64,000 nucleotides of DNA from Aestuariimicrobium ganziense (GCF_015352975.1 NZ_JACYIZ010000009.1:1-64000), one strand, 5' to 3'; shown: positions 17,793 to 26,507, numbered from the stretch's first letter. Notes: generated by a model not told the origin, from the letters alone. Numbers and translations: made by a program.

Positions 17793-18458
17793 TCAGGCGT
17801 TCAGCACGCCCGGGCTCTGGTGCACGATCTTGAAGTCCTTGAAGTACCCGATCGTGCCGATGTCGACGTACAGGCCGACCGTGCCCTGCGTGGTCGACCC
17901 CAGCAGTCGCGGGACGACCAGCGACGGTTGGGCCTGGTCGTTGAGGTACAGCGCTGCCCTCTGGTCGGTGAACTCCACCCGCAGGGTGATCCACTCGTCC
18001 AGACCGATGTCGGCGTAGGTCTCGTACAGCCCTGCGTACTCGGGCTCGCGCAGCACCGCGAACTTGTACCCGGGGTAGGAGAAGTACTGCACCGAATGGT
18101 TGCGGGCGACCGGGTTGGGTGAGCGTCCGGCGTTGGGGCGCACGTAGATCGACTCGAAGCCGGAGTTGTCGGGCGCGACCCGGAAGGTGAGACCGGCGAA
18201 GCCGCCGGCGTTGGGCAGCGGGGTGGGGGACTGGATCCGGCTCAACAGCTTGACCTCGATGATGCCGTTGGCGATGTCGAGGTCGGTCACGGTGACGTGG
18301 GTCGGCTCGTCGACGGTCTCGACCTCGCGGTCGATGTCGAAGGGCAGGGCGTCCAGGTCGCGCACGATCCGCAGCACCTGCTCGCCGCGGAAGTCGACGA
18401 GGTCGGCGTGCACGTTGTGGGCCGTGAAGCGTCGGTCGTCCCAGGTGAAGGTGGTCAT
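17793..18458 (-). CDS. Concanavalin A-like/lectin-fold protein of unknown function
   Basis: The 221-residue soluble protein has no signal peptide. The pattern of short strands, with NAGGFAGLTFRV, EWITLRVEF, AALYLNDQAQPSLVV and a closing TVGLYVDIGTIGYFKDFKI, fits the jelly-roll of laminin-G or DUF1080 (3-keto-glycoside hydrolase-like) proteins. The DUF1080 catalytic set cannot be confirmed by eye. ATG 18458 is chosen because residues before it in the longer frame are not protein-like. It converges on the prolyl oligopeptidase (2 nt apart) and diverges from the DUF1707 gene. Confidence 0.6.
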   Translation of the reverse strand: MTTFTWDDRRFTAHNVHADLVDFRGEQVLRIVRDLDALPFDIDREVETVDEPTHVTVTDLDIANGIIEVKLLSRIQSPTPLPNAGGFAGLTFRVAPDNSGFESIYVRPNAGRSPNPVARNHSVQYFSYPGYKFAVLREPEYAGLYETYADIGLDEWITLRVEFTDQRAALYLNDQAQPSLVVPRLLGSTTQGTVGLYVDIGTIGYFKDFKIVHQSPGVLNA

Positions 18459-18523
18459 GGCCCCATCCAAACACTGAGCCGGGGCGTCGAACACGAACTC
18501 CGGGTCACACCCGTCCCCGCGGC

Positions 18524-18529
18524 TAGTCT
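18524..18529 (+). promoter_or_regulatory. -10 element of a leaderless DUF1707 transcript
   Basis: TAGTCT ends 6 nt before GTG 18536. Confidence 0.55.
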
Positions 18530-18535
18530 GGGGGG

Positions 18536-18910
18536 GTGAGCAACCTGCCGATCTCGTCCAAGTACCGCAGCCAGCCCGACCTGCCTGTGGACGACGAGGA
18601 GCGCGAGGGCCTCGTCGACCGGCTCAACAAGGCCTTCGGTGACGGCCTCATCGACCAGGACACCTACCGCGCGCACCTGGACCGGGTGTTCGAGGCGCGC
18701 ACCCTCGGTGACCTGCTGCCGGTGGCGCAGGTGCTGCCCGCTCGTCCGACCCACCAACTGCCGGCGATCGTCGCGCAGGCCGACAGCGGCCCGCCGCCGG
18801 GGGAGTTGACCCCCGCGGTCAACGCCCAGCGCGCCGGTCTGGCCACCCTCGGCGTGGCCGGCGTGGGCCTCGTCCTGGCCCTGGTGTTGCTGCTGGTGAT
18901 CCTGCTCTGA
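18536..18910 (+). CDS. DUF1707 (SHOCT-like) membrane protein
   Basis: The 124-residue protein has an N-terminal DUF1707 domain: VDDEEREGLVDRLNKAFGDG then LIDQDTYRAHLDRVFEARTLGDL, the helical pattern of this actinobacterial family. A Pro-rich linker and one C-terminal TM segment (GLATLGVAGVGLVLALVLLL) follow. The domain would face the cytoplasm. Function is unknown; family members are often next to envelope proteins, and a membrane-anchored secreted protease gene follows 81 nt later on the same strand. Confidence 0.85.
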   Translation: MSNLPISSKYRSQPDLPVDDEEREGLVDRLNKAFGDGLIDQDTYRAHLDRVFEARTLGDLLPVAQVLPARPTHQLPAIVAQADSGPPPGELTPAVNAQRAGLATLGVAGVGLVLALVLLLVILL

Positions 18911-18979
18911 GCTGCCGCGACCGAAGGCGCAGCTGTCGCTCGGCAGCGGCCCCGCCGAGGCGACGACCCTCTGCTCGGC

Positions 18980-18985
18980 CAGAAT
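18980..18985 (+). promoter_or_regulatory. Possible -10 element of the protease gene
   Basis: CAGAAT ends 6 nt before ATG 18992, matching the leaderless spacing seen elsewhere in the window. Confidence 0.4.
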
Positions 18986-18991
18986 GGGGGC

Positions 18992-20350
18992 ATGAGCCAG
19001 CCGTACCCTCCGCAGGGGCCGCAACCGGGGTGGGGTGCCCAGCGTTGGTCATCGCCTCAGGGAGCTGCGCCCCAGCAGGGTGGTCCCCACTCCGGTGGAT
19101 GGCCCCAGCAGGGCGGGTCGCAGCAGGGTGGCTGGCAGCAGCAGCCCTCGCCCGCTTGGCAGAACCAAGGTTGGCAGACCCCCTGGCCGGGCGGCGGCAT
19201 GCCACCTGGCCCGCCACCGGGTGCTCAGCAGCCGCGTCCCATGCCCCGTGGTCCGATGCAGCCGGGCCCCCAGCCAGCCCACTACCAGCCCTACCGCAGT
19301 CCGTATCCCGCTGGCGCACGTCCTTACGCAGCGACACCACGCAGGAGTGGTTCGGGCTGCGGGGTGGCCGCCGGCGTGCTGGCGATCGTCGGCATCGGTG
19401 CCCTGGTGCTGATGGTCATCGGTGCAGCCTTCCTGAGCAGTGCCCGCAGCGCCAGCCCCACTGCCACCTGGACTCGTCCGCCCAGCACCGTGGCGCCCCA
19501 GCCCACCCCGACGCCCACCACCACGCGGCCCACGCCCACACCGACGCCGACGACGACGCGGCCCAGGCCCACACCCCGGCCCACGACCCCGAAGCCCACA
19601 CCGGTCAAGCCGCTGCCCGACCGCAAGTGGGAGCAGTTGCCCGGACCGCACTCCAACCACCCGACCTGGGTGACGCTGCAGCGCAACAGGATCTACAGCT
19701 ACGACATCCCGGTCCCCAAGTGCCCGGCGACACCGGCACCGTTCACCTCACGCAGCCAGTTCCGCACCTTCGCCACCAACTACCTGAACTGCCAGCACAA
19801 CGCCTGGCTGCCGGTGTTCAAGCGCGCAGGACGGTCGCTACCCAAGCCCAAGGTGGTGTTCTTCAACGAGACGTCGACGTTGTCGACCCGCTGCGGAACG
19901 GTCAAGCGGTCACGGGTCTCGTTCTACTGTGGCCACCCCGACTACGGCAGCTACACGATCTTCGTCAACGAGAACCTGATGACGCAGTCGAACAACTGGT
20001 GGCGGCTGCGGGCCGCCGAGACCCTGAGCCACGAGTACGGCCACCACGTGCAGCAGATGTCATCGATCCTGGGAACGAGCTACCAGTTGCAGGGCTCGAT
20101 GTCGACCAACGAGATCTCGCGGCGCATCGAGTTGCAGACCAGCTGCTGGTCGATGCGGATGCTCTACCACACCAAGTCGTTGGCCTTCACCCGCAGGGAC
20201 CACGACATCATCTACGCCTGGACCGCGCGGGACCAGGACGCCAAGCATGGCTCGGCGGCGTCGATGCGCTACTGGTCGATGCGCGGGCTCTACATGTCCA
20301 AGATCAGCGGCTGCAACACCTGGGTGGTGGGGTCGAACGCCGTTCGCTGA
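18992..20350 (+). CDS. Membrane-anchored zinc metalloprotease with Gln/Pro-rich cytoplasmic tail
   Basis: The 452-residue protein reads in four parts. First is a Gln/Gly/Pro-rich cytoplasmic tail (residues 1-115). Next is one TM segment (GCGVAAGVLAIVGIGALVLM). Then comes a Thr/Pro repeat linker (about residues 155-205) of the kind that spans cell walls. Last is an extracellular domain with the zinc site SHEYGHHVQQM (HExxH) and ISRRIELQTSCWS, whose Glu is the likely third ligand, as in the YpfJ-type neutral zinc metallopeptidases. At least four Cys lie in the outer domain. The target is unknown. It follows the DUF1707 gene, perhaps as a functional pair. Confidence 0.82.
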   Translation: MSQPYPPQGPQPGWGAQRWSSPQGAAPQQGGPHSGGWPQQGGSQQGGWQQQPSPAWQNQGWQTPWPGGGMPPGPPPGAQQPRPMPRGPMQPGPQPAHYQPYRSPYPAGARPYAATPRRSGSGCGVAAGVLAIVGIGALVLMVIGAAFLSSARSASPTATWTRPPSTVAPQPTPTPTTTRPTPTPTPTTTRPRPTPRPTTPKPTPVKPLPDRKWEQLPGPHSNHPTWVTLQRNRIYSYDIPVPKCPATPAPFTSRSQFRTFATNYLNCQHNAWLPVFKRAGRSLPKPKVVFFNETSTLSTRCGTVKRSRVSFYCGHPDYGSYTIFVNENLMTQSNNWWRLRAAETLSHEYGHHVQQMSSILGTSYQLQGSMSTNEISRRIELQTSCWSMRMLYHTKSLAFTRRDHDIIYAWTARDQDAKHGSAASMRYWSMRGLYMSKISGCNTWVVGSNAVR

Positions 20351-20374
20351 CGACGGTGGGACGAGCCAGCAGCC

Positions 20375-20666
20375 TCAGCCCTCGGCGAGGATGCCGATCA
20401 CCGGGTTCCACTCGACCACGTCGACGTCGGTGACGAAGCCGTGGGTCTGGAACGGGTCGTCGAGGAGCTCCTGGCGCACCTGGTCGGCTGCATCGGCGCG
20501 CACCACCAGCAGCGCTCGTCCCGGCTCGGTGCCGAGCAGCGGCCCTGAAGCCACCAGGATGCCCTGGTCGACCAGGTCGCGCAGGAACCCGCGGTGCTCG
20601 GGACGCAGCGCATTTTTGCCCGGCTCGGTCGTCGCTGTAGGTGTAGTGCACGGCGAAGTAGCTCAT
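20375..20666 (-). pseudogene. YciI-like protein gene with a homopolymer frameshift
   Basis: ATG 20666 opens a frame reading MSYFAVHYTYSDDRAGQ, the start of a YciI (DGPF/YCII) protein. After an A5 run on the coding strand (plus-strand T5 at 20613-20617) the homologous sequence continues one frame away: ALRPEHRGFLRDL, ASGPLLGTEPGRALLVV, then DDPFQTHGFVTDVDVVEWNPV to TGA at 20375-20377. Removing one A restores a 96-residue protein. Either the gene is broken, the read carries an error, or slippage on the A-run makes some full-length protein. A TAGGGT box 6 nt before the ATG suggests it is still transcribed. Confidence 0.8.
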
Positions 20667-20672
20667 GGACCG

Positions 20673-20678
20673 ACCCTA
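20673..20678 (-). promoter_or_regulatory. -10 element of the YciI-like gene
   Basis: On the minus strand, TAGGGT ends 6 nt before ATG 20666. It is back-to-back with the aldo/keto reductase promoter at 20698-20703. Confidence 0.6.
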
Positions 20679-20697
20679 GCCCCGGCGTCCCCCGTCG

Positions 20698-20703
20698 TAG
20701 GGT
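20698..20703 (+). promoter_or_regulatory. -10 element of the leaderless aldo/keto reductase transcript
   Basis: TAGGGT ends 6 nt before ATG 20710. Confidence 0.65.
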
Positions 20704-20709
20704 GGACCA

Positions 20710-21660
20710 ATGAGCACCATGGGCATGCGAAGGCTCGGGCAGGGACCCGAGGTGGCGGTGATCGGTCTTGGCGGAAACAACTTCGGGCGGCAGGGCACCG
20801 CCACCGCGACCCAGGAGGGGGCCGACGCGGTGCTCGACGCGGCGCTCGCGGCCGGCATCACCCTGGTCGACACCGCCGAGCTCTACCAGGGCGGGGTCAG
20901 TGAGGAACTGATCGGCAACTGGCTGGCCTCGCGCGGCCACGTCGTCCAGATCGCCACCAAGTTCGGCAACCGCAACGGCGGTGGGCCGGGCAGCGAGGAA
21001 TGGGGCAACCCGGGCTCGGCAGGCTACGTGCGCAAGGCGTGCGACGCCTCGCTGAAGCGCCTGCGGATCGAGGCGATCGACCTCTACCAGCAGCACACAC
21101 CCGACCCGCACACCCCGATCGAGGAGACCCTGGGTGCGCTGGATGAGCTGGTCAAGGCCGGCAAGGTCAAGGCGATCGGCCACTCGAACTTCTCGTCGGT
21201 GCAGATGCGCAGTGCCGACCGGGTGGCCCGCGAGCGGGGGCTGACCCCGTTCGTCTCGGCGCAGAACAACTACTCGCTGGTCGAGCGTGAGATCGAACGC
21301 GCCGACCTGGGGGCGATCAACGACCTGGGCCTGGGCCTGTTGCCGTTCTTCCCGCTCGCGTCGGGTCTGTTGACCGGCAAGTACTCCGCGGGCGCTCGTC
21401 CCGAGGGTGGTCGGCTGAGTGGACGAGACGACGTGCTCGCCAAGGTCGACTGGCAGCGGCTCGACGCCTACGCCGAGCTCTGCCGGCGCGCAGGCCGCTC
21501 GATGCTCGAGGTGAGCATCGGCTGGCTGCTGGCCCAGCCCGGCGTGACCTGCGTGATCGCCGGTGCCACCACCCCCGACCAAGTACGGGCCAACGCGGCC
21601 GCCGGACGCGAGGTGCTGGACGACGACCTGGTCGAGCAGGTGTCGGCACTGTTCGCCTGA
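20710..21660 (+). CDS. Aldo/keto reductase
   Basis: This 316-residue NADPH-dependent TIM-barrel oxidoreductase shows the expected tetrad: Asp and Tyr in LVDTAELYQ, Lys in IATKFGN, His in DLYQQHTPDP. The C-terminal cofactor loop reads VIAGATTPDQVRANAAA. The substrate is an unknown carbonyl compound. It is divergent from the YciI-like gene and lies just upstream of infA but is transcribed from its own leaderless promoter. Confidence 0.9.
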   Translation: MSTMGMRRLGQGPEVAVIGLGGNNFGRQGTATATQEGADAVLDAALAAGITLVDTAELYQGGVSEELIGNWLASRGHVVQIATKFGNRNGGGPGSEEWGNPGSAGYVRKACDASLKRLRIEAIDLYQQHTPDPHTPIEETLGALDELVKAGKVKAIGHSNFSSVQMRSADRVARERGLTPFVSAQNNYSLVEREIERADLGAINDLGLGLLPFFPLASGLLTGKYSAGARPEGGRLSGRDDVLAKVDWQRLDAYAELCRRAGRSMLEVSIGWLLAQPGVTCVIAGATTPDQVRANAAAGREVLDDDLVEQVSALFA

Positions 21661-21736
21661 AGGCGGGGTTGCCGAGCGCCCAGTGGGGGCGCGGATCGGG
21701 CTCGGGGGCGATTTGGGCCCCGGCGGCCCCGGGGCG

Positions 21737-21764
21737 TAGAGTGGGCAGTCGGTCACGTGTGACC
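21737..21764 (+). promoter_or_regulatory. infA promoter -10 and 5' stem-loop
   Basis: TAGAGT (21737-21742) is followed about 8 nt later by a short hairpin (ggtcac 21751-21756 with gtgacc 21759-21764) that would lie at the very 5' end of the infA mRNA. This is the likely start of the infA-rplQ transcript, now separated from secY-adk-map. Confidence 0.5.
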
Positions 21765-21793
21765 GAAGGATCTCCCAACCAACTTAGGACGCA

Positions 21794-22015
21794 ATGGCGA
21801 AGAAAGAGGGAGCCCTCGAACTCGAGGGCACCGTGGTCGAGGCACTGCCGAACGCGATGTTCCGCGTGGAGTTGGCCAACGGCCACAGGGTTCTGGCAAC
21901 CATCAGTGGCAAGATGCGGCAGCACTACATCCGCATCCTTCCCTCTGACCGGGTCGTCGTCGAACTGTCCCCCTACGATCTGACCCGCGGCCGCATCGTC
22001 TACCGGCACAAGTGA
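21794..22015 (+). CDS. infA: Translation initiation factor IF-1
   Basis: The 73-residue OB-fold protein binds the A site of the 30S subunit during initiation. The sequence [20 protein letters not shown] and the ending [12 protein letters not shown] are family-typical and full length. It heads the infA-rpmJ-rpsM-rpsK-rpsD-rpoA-rplQ cluster. map, which usually precedes it, is 8.5 kb upstream. Confidence 0.97.
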   Translation: MAKKEGALELEGTVVEALPNAMFRVELANGHRVLATISGKMRQHYIRILPSDRVVVELSPYDLTRGRIVYRHK

Positions 22016-22115
22016 CCGGTCGACAGGGCTGATCCACCGCACCACCCACCATTCACCGCTCCACGTCTGGCATGCCCGTCATGCCCGAGGTGGTCCGAGA
22101 CCAGAAAGTTGCTCG

Positions 22116-22229
22116 ATGAAGGTTCAGCCGAGCGTCAAGAAGATCTGCGACAAGTGCAAGGTGATCCGCCGGCACGGTCGCGTGATGGTGATCTGCGAGA
22201 ACCCGCGCCACAAGCAGCGCCAGGGCTGA
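22116..22229 (+). CDS. rpmJ: 50S ribosomal protein bL36, zinc-binding form
   Basis: The 37-residue protein reads [20 protein letters not shown] and then [17 protein letters not shown]. It has the C-C-C-H zinc set (C11, C14, C27, H32), so this is the C+ form. It sits in its standard place between infA and rpsM. The start ATG 22116 is fixed by the family N-terminus. Confidence 0.96.
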   Translation: MKVQPSVKKICDKCKVIRRHGRVMVICENPRHKQRQG

Positions 22230-22499
22230 GCCCCGGCCCGCTGCGGCGGTCGCAGAACACCGCGGACCTGGTCCGCAGCACAACGAAAGATCTGTTGACA
22301 ACTCCACACCCACAACGTGCACGCAAGGCCGGCTGACGCCGGTCGCACCCTCGGACGAAGGCCGAGGCCCCAGTGAGCCGGAACACCTGCCATCGGGGAC
22401 GCGTCACGCAACACACCTTCGCGGTCATCCCAGCCGAACTCCACACACCCTGCGGGAAACAGGGGGAGTCGGGACCGACAGCATTGAAAGGGAAGCCAG
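22230..22499. other. Spacer between rpmJ and rpsM
   Basis: At 270 nt this is long for a ribosomal protein operon. It contains a TTGACA hexamer at 22295-22300, but no convincing -10 at 16-18 nt, plus GC-rich inverted segments around 22235-22275. It may hold an internal promoter or attenuator. No gene is supported. Confidence 0.35.
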
Positions 22500-22874
22500 A
22501 TGGCACGCCTCATCGGTGTCGACCTGCCGCGCGAGAAGCGCCTCGAGGTCGCACTCACCTACATCTTCGGCGTCGGACGCACCCGCGCCAAGCAGACCCT
22601 CGAGGCCACCGGCATCAGCGGTGACATTCGGGTCCACCAGCTCAACGACGAACAGTTGGTCGCCCTGCGTGACCACATCGAGGCCAACTACGAGGTCGAG
22701 GGTGACCTGCGTCGTGAGGTGGCCGCCGACATCCGCCGCAAGGTCGAGATCGGCACCTACCAGGGCCGTCGCCACCGCAGTGGCATGCCGGTCCGTGGCC
22801 AGCGCACCCGTACCAACGCACGTACTCGCAAGGGCAAGAAGAAGGCCGTCGCGGGCAAGAAGAAGGCCCGCTGA
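22500..22874 (+). CDS. rpsM: 30S ribosomal protein uS13
   Basis: The 124-residue protein starts [20 protein letters not shown], has the [13 protein letters not shown] helix-hairpin-helix, and carries the C-terminal [18 protein letters not shown] tail that contacts P-site tRNA. GAAAGGGAAGCC supplies the ribosome binding site before ATG 22500. Confidence 0.97.
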   Translation: MARLIGVDLPREKRLEVALTYIFGVGRTRAKQTLEATGISGDIRVHQLNDEQLVALRDHIEANYEVEGDLRREVAADIRRKVEIGTYQGRRHRSGMPVRGQRTRTNARTRKGKKKAVAGKKKAR

Positions 22875-22923
22875 CGCCCGGCGTCGGTTGACCACACCGA
22901 AGATCTGAGGAGAAACCAGACTC

Positions 22924-23337
22924 ATGGCCACTGCCAGCCGCAAGAGCGCCGCCGCCGCTAAGACCAAGGTGCGTCGCAAGGAGAAGAAGAACATCGTTGC
23001 CGGTCAGGCTCACATCAAGTCGACCTTCAACAACACCATCATCGCCATCACCGACCCCACCGGGGCCGTGATCTCGTGGGCCTCCGCCGGCACCGTCGGC
23101 TTCAAGGGCTCGCGCAAGTCCACCCCGTTCGCCGCCCAGATGGCCGCCGAGAACGCCGGCCGTCGCGCCATGGAGCACGGCATGAAGCGGGTCGACGTGT
23201 TCGTCAAGGGTCCGGGCTCCGGCCGTGAGACCGCCATCCGTTCGCTGGCCGCCGTGGGCCTCGAGGTCGGAGCGATCTCCGACGTCACCCCGGTCGCCCA
23301 CAACGGCTGCCGTCCCCCCAAGCCCCGTCGCAACTGA
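22924..23337 (+). CDS. rpsK: 30S ribosomal protein uS11
   Basis: The 137-residue protein of the 30S platform has a lysine-rich N-terminus typical of actinobacteria, then [18 protein letters not shown] and the C-terminal [28 protein letters not shown] precedes ATG 22924. Confidence 0.97.
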   Translation: MATASRKSAAAAKTKVRRKEKKNIVAGQAHIKSTFNNTIIAITDPTGAVISWASAGTVGFKGSRKSTPFAAQMAAENAGRRAMEHGMKRVDVFVKGPGSGRETAIRSLAAVGLEVGAISDVTPVAHNGCRPPKPRRN

Positions 23338-23370
23338 CCGACCCGAGAAACTCAAAGGACCGATACCGCA

Positions 23371-23976
23371 ATGGCCCGCTACACCGGACCCATGACCCGC
23401 AAGTCCCGTCGCCTCGGGACTGACCTCGTCGGCAACGACAAGGCCTTCGAGCGCCGCCCGTACCCCCCCGGCCAGCACGGTCGCGGTCGTACCAAGGACT
23501 CGGAGTACTCGCTGCAGCTGCGCGAGAAGCAGAAGGCGCGCTTCGCCTACGGCGTGCTCGAGAAGCAGTTCCGCCGCTACTACGCCGAGGCCGACGGCAA
23601 GCCCGGCAAGACCGGTGACCTGCTGCTGCAGATCCTCGAGTCGCGCCTGGACAACGTCATCTACCGCGCCGGCTTCGCCAACACCCGCCGCCAGGCCCGC
23701 CAGCTGGTCGTCCACGGCCACTTCCTGGTCAACGGCGAGAAGGTGAACATCCCGTCCTACCGCGTCACCGCGCACGACGTCATCGACGTCAAGCCCAAGT
23801 CGTACGAGCTGCACCCGCTGGTGATCGCTCGTGAGACCCACGGCGAGCGCGAGGTGCCCGCCTGGATGGAGGTGCGTCCCAACAAGATGCGCATCCTGAT
23901 CCACCAGCTCCCGACCCGTGAGCAGATCACGGTCGACGTCCAGGAGCAGATGATCGTCGAGCTCTACTCCAAGTGA
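23371..23976 (+). CDS. rpsD: 30S ribosomal protein uS4, zinc-free form
   Basis: The 201-residue protein binds 16S rRNA early in assembly. It has the S4 RNA-binding domain (ESRLDNVIYRAGFANTRRQA, then QLVVHGHFLVNGEKVNIPSY). The N-terminus lacks the Cys cluster of some S4 proteins, so it is the C-minus form, although rpmJ here is the zinc form. Confidence 0.97.
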   Translation: MARYTGPMTRKSRRLGTDLVGNDKAFERRPYPPGQHGRGRTKDSEYSLQLREKQKARFAYGVLEKQFRRYYAEADGKPGKTGDLLLQILESRLDNVIYRAGFANTRRQARQLVVHGHFLVNGEKVNIPSYRVTAHDVIDVKPKSYELHPLVIARETHGEREVPAWMEVRPNKMRILIHQLPTREQITVDVQEQMIVELYSK

Positions 23977-23982
23977 GTCACC

Positions 23983-24009
23983 GGCCGGGGTGAACTGGTC
24001 ACCCCGGCC
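23983..24009 (+). terminator. Hairpin between rpsD and rpoA
   Basis: A perfect 11-bp stem (23983-23993 with 23999-24009) closes a 5-nt loop, directly after the rpsD stop. It is probably an intra-operon attenuator or processing stem, since rpoA follows in the same direction. Confidence 0.6.
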
Positions 24010-24054
24010 TTCAGACGCGCCGTCAAATGGTGGTCGGCGCGGGAAGGAACACCC

Positions 24055-25074
24055 ATGCTCATCTCCCAGCGTCCGACCCTGTCGGAGGAGGTCGTCAGCG
24101 AGCACCGCTCACGGTTCGTCATCGAGCCGCTCGAGCCGGGCTTCGGCTACACCCTGGGCAACTCGCTGCGTCGCACCCTGCTGTCGTCCATCCCGGGCGC
24201 TGCGGTGACCAGCATCAAGATCGAGGGCAACCAGCACGAGTTCTCCACCCTGGAGGGCGTCGTCGAGGACGTCACCGAGATCATCCTGAACCTCAAGATG
24301 CTGGTGCTGTCGTCCGAGGAGGACGAGCCGGTGACCATGTACCTGAGCAAGTCGGGCGCCGGTGCGGTGACCGCTGCCGACATCCAGGCCCCGGCCGGTG
24401 TCGAGGTGCACAACCCCGACCTGCACATCGCCAGCCTGAACGAGAACGGCAAGATCGAGATGGAGCTCGAGGTCGAGCGTGGCCGCGGCTACGTCTCGAG
24501 CGCTCTCAACAAGGACGACGACGACGAGATCGGCCGCATCCCGGTCGACTCGATCTACTCGCCGGTGCTCAAGGTCACCTACAAGGTCGAGGCCACCCGT
24601 GTCGAGCAGCGCACCGACTTCGACCGTCTCGTGGTCGACGTCGAGACCAAGCCGTCGATGCTGCCGCGCGACGCCGTCGCCTCGGCCGGGCGCACCCTGG
24701 TCGAGCTGTTCGGCCTGGCCCGTGAGCTCAACGTCGACGCCGAGGGCATCGAGATCGGCCCGTCGCCGGTCGACGAGCAGCTCGCCGCCGACCTGGCCCT
24801 GCCGGTCGAGGAGCTCAACCTGACCGTCCGCTCCTACAACTGCCTCAAGCGCGAGGGCATCCACACCGTGGGTGAGCTGCTCGGACGCAGCGAGCAGGAC
24901 CTGCTCGACATCCGCAACTTCGGCTCCAAGTCGATCGTGGAGGTCAAGGAGAAGCTGGCCGAGCTCGGCCTGTCGCTCAAGGACTCCAACCCCGGCTTCG
25001 ACCCGCTGAGCGCCGTGGCGCGCTACGACGACGAGGTCGAGGACGAGGACTACGCCGAGACCGAGCAGTACTGA
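24055..25074 (+). CDS. rpoA: RNA polymerase subunit alpha
   Basis: The 339-residue protein has an N-terminal domain (1-~230) that dimerises and assembles RNA polymerase ([20 protein letters not shown]), and a C-terminal domain (~250-315) that binds UP elements and activators ([36 protein letters not shown]). The acidic tail [13 protein letters not shown] is typical of actinobacteria. The gene is intact. Confidence 0.98.
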   Translation: MLISQRPTLSEEVVSEHRSRFVIEPLEPGFGYTLGNSLRRTLLSSIPGAAVTSIKIEGNQHEFSTLEGVVEDVTEIILNLKMLVLSSEEDEPVTMYLSKSGAGAVTAADIQAPAGVEVHNPDLHIASLNENGKIEMELEVERGRGYVSSALNKDDDDEIGRIPVDSIYSPVLKVTYKVEATRVEQRTDFDRLVVDVETKPSMLPRDAVASAGRTLVELFGLARELNVDAEGIEIGPSPVDEQLAADLALPVEELNLTVRSYNCLKREGIHTVGELLGRSEQDLLDIRNFGSKSIVEVKEKLAELGLSLKDSNPGFDPLSAVARYDDEVEDEDYAETEQY

Positions 25075-25108
25075 TCCGCACCCTGTTCACACGAAAGAGA
25101 TCCACACC

Positions 25109-25876
25109 ATGCCCAAGCCCACCAAGGGACCCCGCTTCGGCGGTTCGCCGCAGCACCAGCGGGTCATCCTGGCCAACCTGGCCAGCCAGTTGTTCGAACA
25201 CGGCCGGATCACCACCACCGAGGCCAAGGCCAAGCGCGTGCGTCCGCTGGCCGAGCGCCTGATCAGCAAGGCCAAGCGCGGCGACCTGCACAACCGTCGC
25301 ATCGTGCTGTCGACGATCACCGACAAGTCGGTCGTGCACACCCTGTTCGCCGAGATCGCCCCCCAGTTCGAGGGTCGTGACGGCGGCTACACCCGCATCA
25401 CCAAGGTCGGCAACCGCAAGGGCGACAACGCCCCCATGGCCGTGCTCGAGCTGGTGACCGAGTCGGTCGAGGACGGCCGCAAGGCCAAGGGCCGCACTGC
25501 CAAGGCTGCCCCGAAGGCTGCCGCCAAGGCCGAGGCCACCGACGAGCCGACCGCTGCGGAGAAGTTCGAGGCCAAGGCCGAGGACGTCGAGGTCGCCACC
25601 GTCTCCGAGGTCGCCGAGGCCGACGAGGCCGCTGCCGACGAGACCGCTGCCGACGACGCCAAGGACTACGGCGAGGGCTCGTTCCGTGGTGAGGAGGCCC
25701 CCGAGGGCTTCGACATCAAGGGCAACGAGAACTCGATGAAGTTCCACACCCCCGAGTCGCCGTGGTACTCCCAGACCATCGCCGAGGTCTGGTTCAACTC
25801 GGCCGAGGCTGCCGAGGCCGCCGGCTTCGTCAACGCGGTCAGTGACGACGAGGACGACGAGAAGGCCGACGCCTGA
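25109..25876 (+). CDS. rplQ: 50S ribosomal protein bL17 with long acidic C-terminal extension
   Basis: Residues 1-~120 are a normal bL17 ([59 protein letters not shown]). The product is 255 residues, about twice the core. The extra part is an Ala/Glu/Lys-rich linker, then a compact segment, [20 protein letters not shown] with [22 protein letters not shown], then an acidic end. That segment occurs at the C-terminus of various actinobacterial proteins; I recall the name sunset domain for it. It is thus a fused small domain rather than a random tail. It is the last gene of the operon, followed by a strong terminator. Confidence 0.93.
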   Translation: MPKPTKGPRFGGSPQHQRVILANLASQLFEHGRITTTEAKAKRVRPLAERLISKAKRGDLHNRRIVLSTITDKSVVHTLFAEIAPQFEGRDGGYTRITKVGNRKGDNAPMAVLELVTESVEDGRKAKGRTAKAAPKAAAKAEATDEPTAAEKFEAKAEDVEVATVSEVAEADEAAADETAADDAKDYGEGSFRGEEAPEGFDIKGNENSMKFHTPESPWYSQTIAEVWFNSAEAAEAAGFVNAVSDDEDDEKADA

Positions 25877-25895
25877 TCGTCCACCACTGACGCCT

Positions 25896-25932
25896 ACGAG
25901 CGCCCGATCCCCGCGTGGGGTCGGGCGCTCGT
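25896..25932 (+). terminator. Terminator after rplQ
   Basis: A 12-bp perfect stem (25896-25907 with 25921-25932) is topped by 4 more pairs across a single-base bulge and a 4-nt loop, 20 nt after the stop. It closes the infA-rplQ transcript. Confidence 0.85.
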
Positions 25933-25946
25933 CGCATGCTCGTCCC

Positions 25947-25952
25947 TAGGCT
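25947..25952 (+). promoter_or_regulatory. -10 element of the leaderless kinase transcript
   Basis: TAGGCT ends 7 nt before GTG 25960. Confidence 0.6.
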
Positions 25953-25959
25953 GTGCCGG

Positions 25960-26499
25960 GTGAGCACCTGCGGCAGCCCCGAGACCCGCCTGGTCGTGCT
26001 GCGCGGCAACTCCGCCAGCGGCAAGACCACCGTGGCCAGGCTGCTGCAGGCCCAGATGCCGGGGCAGCTGGCCTGGGTCGGCCAGGACGTGATGCGCCGC
26101 GACGTGCTCAAGATTCGCGACCGCGACGACAACCCGGCCATCGGCCTGATCGACACCGTCGTCCGCCACGCCCTCGACCAGGGCTTCCACGTGGTGCTCG
26201 AGGGCATCCTGCACTCGCGGATCTACCAGGAGATGCTGCGTACCCTGGTCGCCGACCACCTCGGGCTGACCCGGTGCTTCCGCTACCGGATCAGCTTCGA
26301 CGAGACCGTACGGCGCCACGCCACCAAGCCCCAGGCCGCCGAGTACGGCGCCGAGCTGATGAGCCAGTGGTACCGCCCCGACGACCCGATCGCCGGTCTC
26401 GACGAGCAGGTGTTCGACGAGTCGGTGAGTCTGCACCAGGCCCTGGAGGCGATCCGAGGCAGTGTCGACTGGCCCATCCTGCGACCCCCTCCCGAGTGA
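25960..26499 (+). CDS. P-loop kinase-like protein (AAA_33/zeta-toxin-like fold)
   Basis: The 179-residue protein has Walker A GNSASGKTT at residues 16-24 and a small-kinase layout. There is a helix with WVGQDVMRRDVLK (the nucleobase or substrate region), then VVLEGILHSRIY with the second acidic motif, and RYRISFDETVRRHATKPQ as a lid-like segment. It probably phosphorylates a small molecule; the substrate is unknown. No antitoxin partner is adjacent, so a zeta-toxin role is not supported. GTG 25960 with a leaderless promoter is preferred over the upstream GTG at 25915, which lies inside the rplQ terminator. Confidence 0.75.
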   Translation: MSTCGSPETRLVVLRGNSASGKTTVARLLQAQMPGQLAWVGQDVMRRDVLKIRDRDDNPAIGLIDTVVRHALDQGFHVVLEGILHSRIYQEMLRTLVADHLGLTRCFRYRISFDETVRRHATKPQAAEYGAELMSQWYRPDDPIAGLDEQVFDESVSLHQALEAIRGSVDWPILRPPPE

Positions 26500-26507
26500 G
26501 GCTCGAC

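Noticed and set aside
25960..26499. A zeta-type toxin
   Set aside because: The P-loop fold would allow it, but no antitoxin gene is adjacent; the neighbours are rplQ and a glycosyltransferase.
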